Source: Treponema primitia ZAS-2
GTDB lineage: Bacteria; Spirochaetota; Spirochaetia; Treponematales; Breznakiellaceae
Assembly (NCBI RefSeq): GCF_000214375.1
Contig: NC_015578.1
Coordinates: forward strand, 1,798,001-1,862,000
Direction of reading: 5' to 3'
DNA: 64,000 nucleotides
Every line of letters starts with the position of its first letter. Positions within the stretch are counted from its first letter, which is position 1. The notes beneath the pieces were generated by a model. That model ran no database searches and was not told where the DNA came from. It saw nothing but the letters and a program-made list of their open reading frames with translations. This document shows, one piece after another, positions 7,629 to 15,660 of this stretch. The translations under genes were made by a program, and so were the position numbers.

Positions 7629-8438
7629 ATGGATACCGGGGAATTCAGGGCCATTATCTATGACAACTACGAAAAGTCGGGAAGATCTTTCCCCTGGCGG
7701 AAGAAAACCGGTCCCTGGGGGGTGCTGGTTTCGGAGTTCATGCTTCAGCAGACCCAAACCGAACGGGTTATCCCCTACTGGAACCGGTGGATGCAGCTCT
7801 GGCCCAAGCCTGCAGACCTGGCCAAGGCGACCCTGGAAGAAGTTCTCCGTGAATGGAGCGGCCTGGGCTACAACCGCCGGGCCCGGTTCCTGAAAGAATG
7901 CGGCAGGGTCATCGCTGAGGAGCACAATGGCAGGGTGCCAAAGACCCCGGAAAAACTCCTCCCTCTGCCTGGCATAGGTGCCTACACCGCCGGGGCCATT
8001 GCATGTTTTGCCTATAATTACCCTGCGGTCTTTATCGAAACCAATATCCGCGCCTCGGTGCTTCACTTTTATTTCCAGGACCGCCGTGACGTAAAAGACG
8101 CGGAAATTTTTCCCATTCTCGACGAAGCCATGGACCGGGAAAACCCCCGGAAATGGTACTATGCCCTGATGGACTACGGCGCGGCCCTGAAAAAAATCAC
8201 CCCCAATCCGAACCGCCGCAGCGCCCACTATACCAAGCAAAGCCCCTTTGAAGGATCCTTCCGGCAAATTCGCGGCCGGATTATTCGCTCCCTGGTTTCA
8301 AAAGGCCCGGCATCGGCGGAGGAACTGGCCTCCCGGACCGGGACAGAAACCCCGGATATCTACAAGGCCCTGGAGGCGCTCAAAAACGAGTCCATGGTAG
8401 CTGAAGCGGAAGGTGTTTACCGGATTGGCAATGTGTAA
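7629..8438 (+). CDS. mutY: MutY-like DNA glycosylase without iron-sulfur cluster
   Basis: 269 residues, helix-hairpin-helix GPD superfamily. The catalytic Glu lies in VSEFMLQQTQT (E36) and the hairpin is LPGIGAYTAGA (residues 112-122), as in adenine glycosylase MutY. Two things differ from classical MutY. The expected Asp after the hairpin is Glu in IETNIR (E137). There is also no C-x6-C-x2-C-x5-C cluster: only two Cys occur in the whole protein, and the region instead reads SAHYTKQSPFEGSFRQIRG. The C terminus (about 215-269) looks like a winged helix rather than the NUDIX-like 8-oxoG-recognition domain. It may remove A opposite 8-oxoG, but the specificity is uncertain. Confidence 0.75.
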   Translation: MDTGEFRAIIYDNYEKSGRSFPWRKKTGPWGVLVSEFMLQQTQTERVIPYWNRWMQLWPKPADLAKATLEEVLREWSGLGYNRRARFLKECGRVIAEEHNGRVPKTPEKLLPLPGIGAYTAGAIACFAYNYPAVFIETNIRASVLHFYFQDRRDVKDAEIFPILDEAMDRENPRKWYYALMDYGAALKKITPNPNRRSAHYTKQSPFEGSFRQIRGRIIRSLVSKGPASAEELASRTGTETPDIYKALEALKNESMVAEAEGVYRIGNV

Positions 8439-8482
8439 GCGGAGCCGGGTATGTAGATAGCGGGGTTTAGAAAATCCGTAGC

Positions 8483-8512
8483 TTGACAGGGAATGTGGCT
8501 TTTCAGTAAAAT
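8483..8512 (+). promoter_or_regulatory. Sigma-70-type promoter of tRNA-Gly
   Basis: TTGACA at 8483-8488 and TAAAAT at 8507-8512 with an 18-base spacer; the predicted start (about 8519) is some 17 bases before the tRNA. Confidence 0.75.
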
Positions 8513-8535
8513 AACTGCAGTTGATATATTTATTT

Positions 8536-8607
8536 GCGGATGTCGTATAACGGCTATTACCCTAGCCTTCCAAGCTCGAGACGAGGGTTCGACTCCCTTC
8601 ATCCGCT
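8536..8607 (+). tRNA. tRNA-Gly (anticodon UCC)
   Basis: 72 nt cloverleaf. The acceptor GCGGATG pairs fully with CATCCGC, the discriminator is T, and the anticodon loop CTTCCAA carries TCC. The T arm GAGGG-TTCGACT-CCCTT is regular with one G-U. The anticodon stem CTAGC/GCTCG contains one T-C mismatch at the second pair, which is unusual but tolerable. CCA is not encoded. Confidence 0.93.
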
Positions 8608-8616
8608 TTTGCAGTC

Positions 8617-8644
8617 AAAAAGGCCAGGATTTCCTGGCCTTTTT
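8617..8644. terminator. Bidirectional intrinsic terminator
   Basis: A 12-bp stem AAAAAGGCCAGG / CCTGGCCTTTTT with an ATTT loop lies between the tRNA-Gly and the converging minus-strand gene. The A and T runs on both sides let it act in both directions. Confidence 0.9.
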
Positions 8645-8647
8645 GTT

Positions 8648-9427
8648 TTAGCTTCCTGCAATATTATCAATAAGCCAGCCTAAAATGACCTCGATTCGCT
8701 TCCGAATCGCCGATGGTATGTTTATCCTGCCTGCGATAAAATCGGAAACCTCAGCCACGGCCACGCTGTAAACCAGCACTCCCTCGGTAAGAGGTTCAAC
8801 GTAGAACTGGGCGTTGAATTTTTTTTCCTTAATAACCGGGATAATTCCGTATGAAAGGGATTTGAAATTTGAAAGGCCGTAAAGCAGCCCGTATTCTTCG
8901 ACGCTAATATCCGCCTGGTAATAGGAATTACCGAAATTAATATCCTTAAGGCATACATATATCCTGTCCGACCGGGGCAGGGTATATGTGGCGGCGGGGT
9001 CAGGTATGGCCCTGGTTCTTTTGGGGCTTTCCACACGGGTGGAATCCTCAAAAAGGGGAACATTTTCATCCCGTGTGAAAGAATGATACAGCCGGCCCTT
9101 CAAATCCCGCACCTTACCCATGGCATTGTATATGTCTAGCAGTTCCACCGGCTTATCCAGATAGGGTATCACTGTCAGGGATTCCACCAGACAGCTGGGA
9201 CGCAGATCCGCCGTCATCAGGCCGGATACTTTAATGCCTATTTCCCCGGCGGGCTGCATATACAAATTAGAATCTTTTTCCCGGGCCTCGGTTAGCACCC
9301 CGGTTAAAATCTGCTCCCTTCTCTCCTGGTTCATGTGGGGAAAAAGATCCTCCAGGGAGCGGCCTTGGGCAAATACAATCGACCCTGCAAAGAACAGGAG
9401 AAGTGCTGTTACTTTTATTCTCACCAC
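8648..9427 (-). CDS. Exported protein of unknown function
   Basis: 259 residues from a GTG start directly after the upstream stop (TAAGTG). A signal peptide ends at FAQG (about residue 21). The mature part is a mixed alpha/beta protein without membrane helices; recognisable segments include SLEDLFPHMNQERR and a C-terminal helix-rich stretch. It resembles a conserved treponemal exported family with no assigned role; no catalytic motif is seen. Its place directly behind the initiating sugar-phosphate transferase suggests co-expression, but not a function. Confidence 0.65.
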   Translation of the reverse strand: MVRIKVTALLLFFAGSIVFAQGRSLEDLFPHMNQERREQILTGVLTEAREKDSNLYMQPAGEIGIKVSGLMTADLRPSCLVESLTVIPYLDKPVELLDIYNAMGKVRDLKGRLYHSFTRDENVPLFEDSTRVESPKRTRAIPDPAATYTLPRSDRIYVCLKDINFGNSYYQADISVEEYGLLYGLSNFKSLSYGIIPVIKEKKFNAQFYVEPLTEGVLVYSVAVAEVSDFIAGRINIPSAIRKRIEVILGWLIDNIAGS

Positions 9428-10867
9428 TTAATAAGCTCCCTTGCCCTTCAGAACAACCCCGACAGTTTTATAGAGTATCCAAAGATCGAGCCACACGGAC
9501 CAGCTTTGCAAATAATAGGTATCAAAAGCTACCCGCTCGCCATAATTTGTATCCGAACGGCCTGAAACCTGCCAAAGTCCGGTAAGTCCCGGTTTTACAG
9601 AAAAAATACGGTTATAATCCTCTCCGTATCTTTCAACCTCATCATCCACCACCGGCCGGGGCCCTACCAGGCTCATTTCTCCCCTGAGGATATTGATAAT
9701 CTGGGGGAATTCGTCAAAGCTGGTACGCCGTAAAAATCTTCCGATACCGGTAACCCGGGGATCGTCCTTTAGTTTATGATTCGCTTCCCACTCCTCCCGT
9801 ATCCTTGGATTGGATTCCAGCATGAGTTCCAGCTGTTCCTTAGCATCCACCACCATGGACCGGAATTTATAGGCCTTAAAATGCTTACCGTTCCGCCCAA
9901 GCCTGGTATGCCCGTACAGAACCGGACCCGGAGAAGTAAGCTTTATCAGTAACGCAATGAAGAGCAGGAAGGGCAGGATAATAATTCCGCCGATGATGAC
10001 AATACCCAGATCAATTAACCGTTTTATTCCTAAGTTCCAGAACATTTTCAGCCGTTGGCTGGAGGCGAAGCCCAGGATACCGTCAAAATCACGAACAGCC
10101 ATCCATATATTGGTAACCCCAAAAAAATCGGGGATCAGTACATTGTACCGGAATGCGGAGATGGAATAATTCAGAAGATGGGCCAGTCTGTCACGATCCG
10201 CTTTTGGCATGGCCACTATGGCCATTTTGATATTATACCGTTTTACCAATTCAGCCCCGATACTGGTATCGTGAATAATGGGAACACCTTGGTAATCATT
10301 CCCTGTGGAGGGATCGTCATCCAGAATCAGCACCGGCAGATACCCTATCCGGTGCTTCAGGCAGCGGTCCACAACCATCTGTCCAGTATCCTCCCCACCG
10401 AAAACCACTGCCGGTATGCCCCCTAGGTTTGTTTTCTGCAAAAAAACGCGCATACCCGAGCGGCATATCAGAAGAATAATGGTAGAAAAAACAAAACTGA
10501 CAATGAAGGCCACGGAAATAGCGTCAAATTCCTGATCTTCTATGTACCGAGAAAAAATAATGCCCCCATGGGCCATAAGCGAGCTAATGGTAAAATTTTT
10601 CAGCTCCTCCGCAGGGGCCAGGAAAACCCCGGGATACAACTGGGATACATAAAAAATTATGATAAACACCGGAAGGTAAGGCCAATAGGTGATAAAGGAT
10701 TTGAAGTTTATGGCACTCATATTGTAGAGGTTGACCATAAAAAAGCCTGCCCCAAAGGAGAGCATGACCCCGAAAAGATCCGCGATAATCATCATAGTAG
10801 TGGTAAGGGCGGAACTGGTGCGCCGGTATCTAGTTCGGTACCAGACATCGAAATCATTTAAGGTCAT
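9428..10867 (-). CDS. wbaP: WbaP-type polyprenyl-phosphate sugar phosphotransferase
   Basis: About 479 residues from the ATG at 10865-10867; the frame stays open upstream to an ATG at 10969, but the shorter start leaves a normal divergent spacer. An N-terminal block of membrane helices and a central nucleotide-binding-like region (VVFGGEDTGQMV) precede the conserved catalytic domain: KRLIDL, SPGPVLYGHTRLG, FKAYKFRSM, DPRVTGIGRFLRRTSFDEFPQ and LVGPRPV, ending KPGLTGLWQVSGRS. It should load a sugar-1-phosphate (galactose in WbaP itself) onto undecaprenyl phosphate at the inner membrane, starting the repeat unit or a primer for the glycan made by the neighbouring locus. Confidence 0.92.
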   Translation of the reverse strand: MTLNDFDVWYRTRYRRTSSALTTTMMIIADLFGVMLSFGAGFFMVNLYNMSAINFKSFITYWPYLPVFIIIFYVSQLYPGVFLAPAEELKNFTISSLMAHGGIIFSRYIEDQEFDAISVAFIVSFVFSTIILLICRSGMRVFLQKTNLGGIPAVVFGGEDTGQMVVDRCLKHRIGYLPVLILDDDPSTGNDYQGVPIIHDTSIGAELVKRYNIKMAIVAMPKADRDRLAHLLNYSISAFRYNVLIPDFFGVTNIWMAVRDFDGILGFASSQRLKMFWNLGIKRLIDLGIVIIGGIIILPFLLFIALLIKLTSPGPVLYGHTRLGRNGKHFKAYKFRSMVVDAKEQLELMLESNPRIREEWEANHKLKDDPRVTGIGRFLRRTSFDEFPQIINILRGEMSLVGPRPVVDDEVERYGEDYNRIFSVKPGLTGLWQVSGRSDTNYGERVAFDTYYLQSWSVWLDLWILYKTVGVVLKGKGAY

Positions 10868-10922
10868 GGTTATAGCATGGGGGATTATTGAATATTTTTC
10901 AAGATTCAAAAAACCGCCTAAG

Positions 10923-10952
10923 TTGACAAAAACCATCTTTTTATGTGATACT
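10923..10952 (+). promoter_or_regulatory. Possible promoter of the Wzi-like gene pair
   Basis: TTGACA (10923-10928) is followed, after 17 to 18 bases, by TGATAC/GATACT within TGTGATACT, an extended -10-like sequence. The ATG at 10960 is very close downstream, so either the leader is very short or the start codon is further in. It reads opposite to the WbaP gene. Confidence 0.45.
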
Positions 10953-10959
10953 TTTTTGA

Positions 10960-12663
10960 ATGGCAGCACCGGGGTACAGATTCAGGATTTACCGTGTCTT
11001 CCTCATTTGCGCTTTTTTTATCGGTTTTTTCCGCTTGGAAGCCCTTCCTTTTACGGTAATTTCCCCGGGGGATCCGGTGCTGGAGGATCTGCGCTTCCTG
11101 GTCCGGGAATCGGGCCTGAGTTTCCGCTCCTTTACCCCCCCCCTGTCCCGGGACGAGGTACAGCAAATACTGGAAGATATTGATGAAGGCGCCCTTTCGG
11201 ACGCCTCCAGGGAAGCCTGGCGGAGGGTACAGGACGCATTGGCTCCCCCTCTGCTGTATCAAAATGGGGTTTTCGGCTTGTCGGCTCATATCCGGGCAAA
11301 CCCTGAGATCCATATACGGACCAATAACGACATCCCCTTTTCCCGGGGTGACACCGAAGCCCCGCAATTTTTAGTCCTGCCTCTGAATTTTTACTTTGCC
11401 GATACGGTTCAGCTTGTGGTGGAACCCCTGATCACCGCCGACCCTACCTATTACACTGAAAAAGACGCCTACTGGGGCAGCAATGTGGTCTATGATCCGG
11501 ACCGTTTCGATATGAATATGCCCCTGCGGGCTTTTATCGCCGCCGGAGGCCCCTGGTGGAATTTCCAGCTTGGCCGGGACCGGGTTTCCTATGGGGTAGG
11601 GCATACGGGCAACCTGGCCATCTCGGATAACCCGGATTACTACGATTTTGCACGGCTCTCCTTTTTTTCAAAGAATTTCAAATACTCCCTGTTCATGAGC
11701 CAGCTCCCCATGAATATTACGGAACTCATAGGCCCGGCCAGAACAAGCCCCCCGTTTTATGACCCTGACACGGATCTTCAAAGAACTACGAATCGGTACA
11801 TGTACATGCACCGGGTGGACGCCCGGCTTTTTAAGCGGCTTTCCATAGGGTTAAGTGAGGGTATCATGGCCGGTGACGGCCCCCCGGAAATACGTTTTAT
11901 GAATCCCTTTGTGTTGTTCCATTCACTGTTTGCCTGGAACGATTATGACCAGTGGGGGGATAAATATGCAAAAAATGCTATTCCTGATGGTGAAACAAAC
12001 GAAAAATTCGGTGATATGGTGGGTTCCATCATGTCCCTGGATATCGAATGGGCCATCATCCCCTCCCTGGCCCTGTACGGGCAGTTCGTGATGAACGAAT
12101 TCGCCAGTTCCTTTGAAACGGGACACCAAAACCCTCCGGACGGACTGGGTTTCCTTGCAGGAGTGGAGCATGCCCGCTCTTTCAAAGGCTGGAGAGCCCT
12201 TATATATGGGGAATTTGTGTATACCGAACCCTATGTCTATACCTTGTCCACCCCTTTTTCCAGTTTTATCTGGATGCGGAAGCTTTCGGATAACACAGAA
12301 ACCAAAAAACTACGCTACCTTTGGATAGGCCACCCCGAAGGCCGGGATGCCATACTCTTTGCTCTGGGCGCAGGCCTGTCCAGGGGGAATCTGGGCTTCT
12401 CCCTGGATCTATCCTTTATCAATAAGGGCGAACATGGTATACTCTGGGACTGGGTAAAAACCCAGGAAGCCCGGGAAGAAGGCGTCCTCTCCGGCAGAGT
12501 GGAGCATAAACTTGCCGGAGGCTTTGAAACGGTATGGAAACCTATTTCCCTGCTTACCCTGTCGGGGTATATTGGAGGGGCCGTGGTTCTTGACGCGGAT
12601 CATGTTAAGGGGCGGGATGAGTATGGCTTGGAATTTATCTTTTCCGCCGCCTTTAGTTATTAA
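10960..12663 (+). CDS. Wzi-like outer-membrane capsule-assembly protein
   Basis: 567 residues. A signal peptide (FRIYRVFLICAFFIGFF) is followed by a periplasmic start ISPGDPVLEDLRFL and a helical turn, then a long beta-rich region. FQLGRDRVSYGVGHTGNLAIS (near residue 205) matches the GR-x-x-x-x-G-x-G-x-x-G-x-L-x-x-S strand signature of the Caps_assemb_Wzi family, whose members are 18-stranded outer-membrane barrels that hold group 1 capsule at the surface. It ends in FSAAFSY, with the aromatic terminus of a barrel. It lies 23 bases before a second protein of the same type and next to the initiating transferase. Confidence 0.75.
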   Translation: MAAPGYRFRIYRVFLICAFFIGFFRLEALPFTVISPGDPVLEDLRFLVRESGLSFRSFTPPLSRDEVQQILEDIDEGALSDASREAWRRVQDALAPPLLYQNGVFGLSAHIRANPEIHIRTNNDIPFSRGDTEAPQFLVLPLNFYFADTVQLVVEPLITADPTYYTEKDAYWGSNVVYDPDRFDMNMPLRAFIAAGGPWWNFQLGRDRVSYGVGHTGNLAISDNPDYYDFARLSFFSKNFKYSLFMSQLPMNITELIGPARTSPPFYDPDTDLQRTTNRYMYMHRVDARLFKRLSIGLSEGIMAGDGPPEIRFMNPFVLFHSLFAWNDYDQWGDKYAKNAIPDGETNEKFGDMVGSIMSLDIEWAIIPSLALYGQFVMNEFASSFETGHQNPPDGLGFLAGVEHARSFKGWRALIYGEFVYTEPYVYTLSTPFSSFIWMRKLSDNTETKKLRYLWIGHPEGRDAILFALGAGLSRGNLGFSLDLSFINKGEHGILWDWVKTQEAREEGVLSGRVEHKLAGGFETVWKPISLLTLSGYIGGAVVLDADHVKGRDEYGLEFIFSAAFSY

Positions 12664-12686
12664 ATTTTCCCCTGGAAGGATGTGAT

Positions 12687-14552
12687 ATGAGCAGACGCGT
12701 ACAGCTTGTTTTGGTTTGTTTTACCCTGGTATTGACCATGCCCCTTATGGCCCAGACCCACGTGTCACTGCCCCTGGGGGATCCGGTATATCATATTCTT
12801 GAAGTAGCTGAACTACGGGGGCTCTGCGATCCCCTGCCGAAGGCAAAACCCTATTCCCGCTCTGTGGCGATTTCTGCGGCGGAAAAAATTTTGAGTTCCC
12901 GCTCCAGCCTCCGTTTCGGCGGGTTGAGCGACAAGGAATATCAGCTGCTGGAGAAATTTCTGGAACCCTACGGGAAAGCAGATGCGGGATTTGACAGGTG
13001 GAAGGGGACTTATCGTTTTGAGAATGCAGCGGAGGGCAAAATACACCTTTCGGCAGAAATGGGGGCGAAAAACGAGACCTCCGTTTCAGGGGCCTACTAT
13101 TTTCAACAAGACGAGGCGGTTTTTGGGGAAGAGTGGTGGTTTACCCCTTATGTTGTAGGGGATTTAGGCAATTTTTTCTCATGGGGATTTATTCTTAACG
13201 GGGGGATCCTGTATTCTCCCCGGGAACAGGTTGGTATTTTTCAAACCTATCATTCTGAATTTGGCGAAGGGCATGATAATTATATTAACCGGGAAATGAT
13301 CGCCTACAGCCAGCCCCTGGCTCACTTCCCCTACAGCTATCAGAAACGCTGGGACGGATTTGTCTGGAACTACAGGGACATTTCCAATAGCGGGCAGCTG
13401 GGATGGCCCGAGGGTCTCTGCATTGGATACTCCATGCTGCCTGAAATAGGAGGCTCCCTCTTTGATGGTATTTTTACCATGCGGGGAGGGCGTATGTTCC
13501 GTGAATGGGGCGCCATGAGCGAAGGCAGCAGCCTGATATTAAACCAGTCCGCCCAGCCATTCCTCGGGCTGGAAGCGACAGTAAGCCCCTTTAAATGGCT
13601 TGGCTTCTCAACCATTACCGGGATTCTGGAATATTATGATGAAGCGGGCATTATCGATTCCCCATCCACCAATCAAAACGCCTTTTCTCTCTCTATGGTG
13701 GAAATAAATTATAAAAACTATTTCCACTTTGATTTTGGCAGCGCCGCTGTATGGCCCAAACGTTTTGAGCTGGGCTATATATTCCCCTTGACCAGTAACT
13801 TTTTTTACCAGAATAATATCGGTGATTTTGATAATATGTCACTGTTCTTTGATATTAAGGGACAATACCCAGGACTTGCCAACCTTTGGCTTTCCTTCTA
13901 CCTGGATGAAATAAACCCGGAACTTGATATATTCGAAATGGACCGGTCTATGTTTGCTTTCCAGGTAGGTTCAACCGCACAGATACCCTTGTTGCCTTTC
14001 GCTTCCATAACCCTCAGTTATACTAAGGTCGAACCCTATTGCTATACCCATACAAGGCAGATACTCCCCTGGTATGGTGAAAATTTAATGGAACAGGCCT
14101 ACACCAACAACGGGGAGGGGCTTGGTTACTATTTACCCCCTAACTCTGATGAAATCCTAGTCCGCTTTAAAACTCTGTTAAGCGCTTATACTACTGCGCA
14201 TTTCCAGTACCAGATGATTCGCCACGGGGCTGAATACGGAAGCGCCGCTGTGGACGGCAGCTCTTACCTGTCTGAACTGGATCCCAGCGGCCGGAGTACC
14301 AAAGCCATACTCAGAAAAGATTTTCTGCATGATGGCGCATATCAGTGGATGCACATCATCAAGGCAGGCGCAGAACATTCTATATCCAGCGATGACGGTA
14401 AAAGAACCCCCTTACAGGTTTTCTTTGAAGCCGGTGTCGTACTCTCTTACTTCACCAAGGGGAATGGCAATTCTCTTTCAATAATAGATACCGATGAGTA
14501 CCCAAAATCAAACGGGCTTCTTCTCACGGTGGGATTCAAAATATACCCCTAG
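12687..14552 (+). CDS. Second Wzi-like outer-membrane protein
   Basis: 621 residues, ATG preceded by GGAAGGA with a good spacing of about 7 nt. A signal peptide ends at LMAQT (residue 23). The mature N terminus HVSLPLGDPVYHILEVAELRG followed by PYSRSVA is the typical opening of Wzi-family proteins and related spirochaete barrels; the remainder alternates amphipathic strands rich in Tyr and Trp. Its stop is 1 base from the stop of the convergent glycosyltransferase gene, so the two transcripts converge without a visible terminator. Probable role: outer-membrane retention or display of the glycan. Confidence 0.65.
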   Translation: MSRRVQLVLVCFTLVLTMPLMAQTHVSLPLGDPVYHILEVAELRGLCDPLPKAKPYSRSVAISAAEKILSSRSSLRFGGLSDKEYQLLEKFLEPYGKADAGFDRWKGTYRFENAAEGKIHLSAEMGAKNETSVSGAYYFQQDEAVFGEEWWFTPYVVGDLGNFFSWGFILNGGILYSPREQVGIFQTYHSEFGEGHDNYINREMIAYSQPLAHFPYSYQKRWDGFVWNYRDISNSGQLGWPEGLCIGYSMLPEIGGSLFDGIFTMRGGRMFREWGAMSEGSSLILNQSAQPFLGLEATVSPFKWLGFSTITGILEYYDEAGIIDSPSTNQNAFSLSMVEINYKNYFHFDFGSAAVWPKRFELGYIFPLTSNFFYQNNIGDFDNMSLFFDIKGQYPGLANLWLSFYLDEINPELDIFEMDRSMFAFQVGSTAQIPLLPFASITLSYTKVEPYCYTHTRQILPWYGENLMEQAYTNNGEGLGYYLPPNSDEILVRFKTLLSAYTTAHFQYQMIRHGAEYGSAAVDGSSYLSELDPSGRSTKAILRKDFLHDGAYQWMHIIKAGAEHSISSDDGKRTPLQVFFEAGVVLSYFTKGNGNSLSIIDTDEYPKSNGLLLTVGFKIYP

Positions 14553-14553
14553 A

Positions 14554-15651
14554 CTATACCCGTTCTTGTTCTTCGATAATTTTTCTGATCCCGGAAACAA
14601 ACGCTTCCCGGGAAAAACGCTGCACATGTTCGGTAAACACCTTCCGGTCAGAGAAGTACTCTTCGCAGGATTCAAACCTGTCCATTGCTTCTATCAGGGA
14701 ATCGGTACTCTGTTCATCAAAAAAAAGCCCTGTCCCGTTTTCCTTTACCGTATCCAGAACTCCCCCCTTGCGGAAGGCAATTACCGGGCACCCTGCGGCG
14801 TTTGCCTCCACAGGAACAATGCCAAAATCTTCGATACCCGGAAAAAGCAGAGCCTTAGCCCGGGAGTAGAGCCCCCTAATTTCTTCATCAGAAACCCTCC
14901 CGGTAAAAGTGACAAGCTTTGACTTTTTATATTTCCCTGTATCCCGGCTCTTTGCACCTGCCCCTGCCACCACGAGCTTTCTCCCTGACCGTACACAAGC
15001 CTCAATGGCAATATCCGCCCGTTTATACCCCGTAAGCTGACCAAAAAAAAGGTAGAAATCCTCCGGTTTCCGTTCCAGGGTAAGATATTTTTCAATAGCC
15101 ACCGGCGGGTAGACCACCGCAGCTTTCCTGTTATAGTAACGTTCAATACGTTTTGCTACATAGGATGAATTGGCAATAAAGCGGTCAACCAGATTGGCAG
15201 AACTTACATCCCAGAGGCGCAGGGCCGGTATAAGTTTGCTCATAAAAAATCTGACCAAAGGGTTCGCCCCACGAAAATATCCGTGGTACATATCCCAGAG
15301 GTACCGCATGGGGCTGTGGCAGTAACAGATATGATAGGCGTCTGGATTCGGAACCACCCCCTTTGCAGGTCCCGATTCACTTGAAATAATCAAATCATAA
15401 TCCTGAAGATCAAATTCCATAAGAGCTTTAGGCATCAGGGGCATATATTTCTGGTACAGTTTCTTTGCAAAGGGCAGTTTATTTATGGAGGAAGTGTACA
15501 CCGGATGGGAATTAATGACGTCCGATACAGTGGCCCGGTCATAGACGTGGGTAAAAATATCCGCCTGAGGAAACATCTCCAGGAGGACTTCCAGTACTTT
15601 CTCGCCTCCGCGCATATTAACAAGCCAGTAGTGTACAATGGCAACTTTCAT
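14554..15651 (-). CDS. GT4 glycosyltransferase (WbaZ-like)
   Basis: 365 residues, GT-B fold. The N-terminal half begins MKVAIVHYWLVNMRGGEK, with the Gly-Gly-Glu acceptor-side loop. CYCHSPMRYLWD is typical of mannosyl/rhamnosyl-type GT4 enzymes of O-antigen loci. The C-terminal half has the donor-binding FPGIEDFGIVPVEANAAGCPVIA, in which E-x7-E (EDFGIVPVE) is the GT4 signature. The nucleotide-sugar donor cannot be read from sequence. It is the last gene of the minus-strand locus, nine bases after the first YidC-sulfatase paralogue. Confidence 0.88.
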   Translation of the reverse strand: MKVAIVHYWLVNMRGGEKVLEVLLEMFPQADIFTHVYDRATVSDVINSHPVYTSSINKLPFAKKLYQKYMPLMPKALMEFDLQDYDLIISSESGPAKGVVPNPDAYHICYCHSPMRYLWDMYHGYFRGANPLVRFFMSKLIPALRLWDVSSANLVDRFIANSSYVAKRIERYYNRKAAVVYPPVAIEKYLTLERKPEDFYLFFGQLTGYKRADIAIEACVRSGRKLVVAGAGAKSRDTGKYKKSKLVTFTGRVSDEEIRGLYSRAKALLFPGIEDFGIVPVEANAAGCPVIAFRKGGVLDTVKENGTGLFFDEQSTDSLIEAMDRFESCEEYFSDRKVFTEHVQRFSREAFVSGIRKIIEEQERV

Positions 15652-15660
15652 GGGTTATCC

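Noticed and set aside
7551-8267. Minus-strand frame of 238 codons opposite the MutY-like gene
   Set aside because: Gly/Pro-rich shadow product without motifs.
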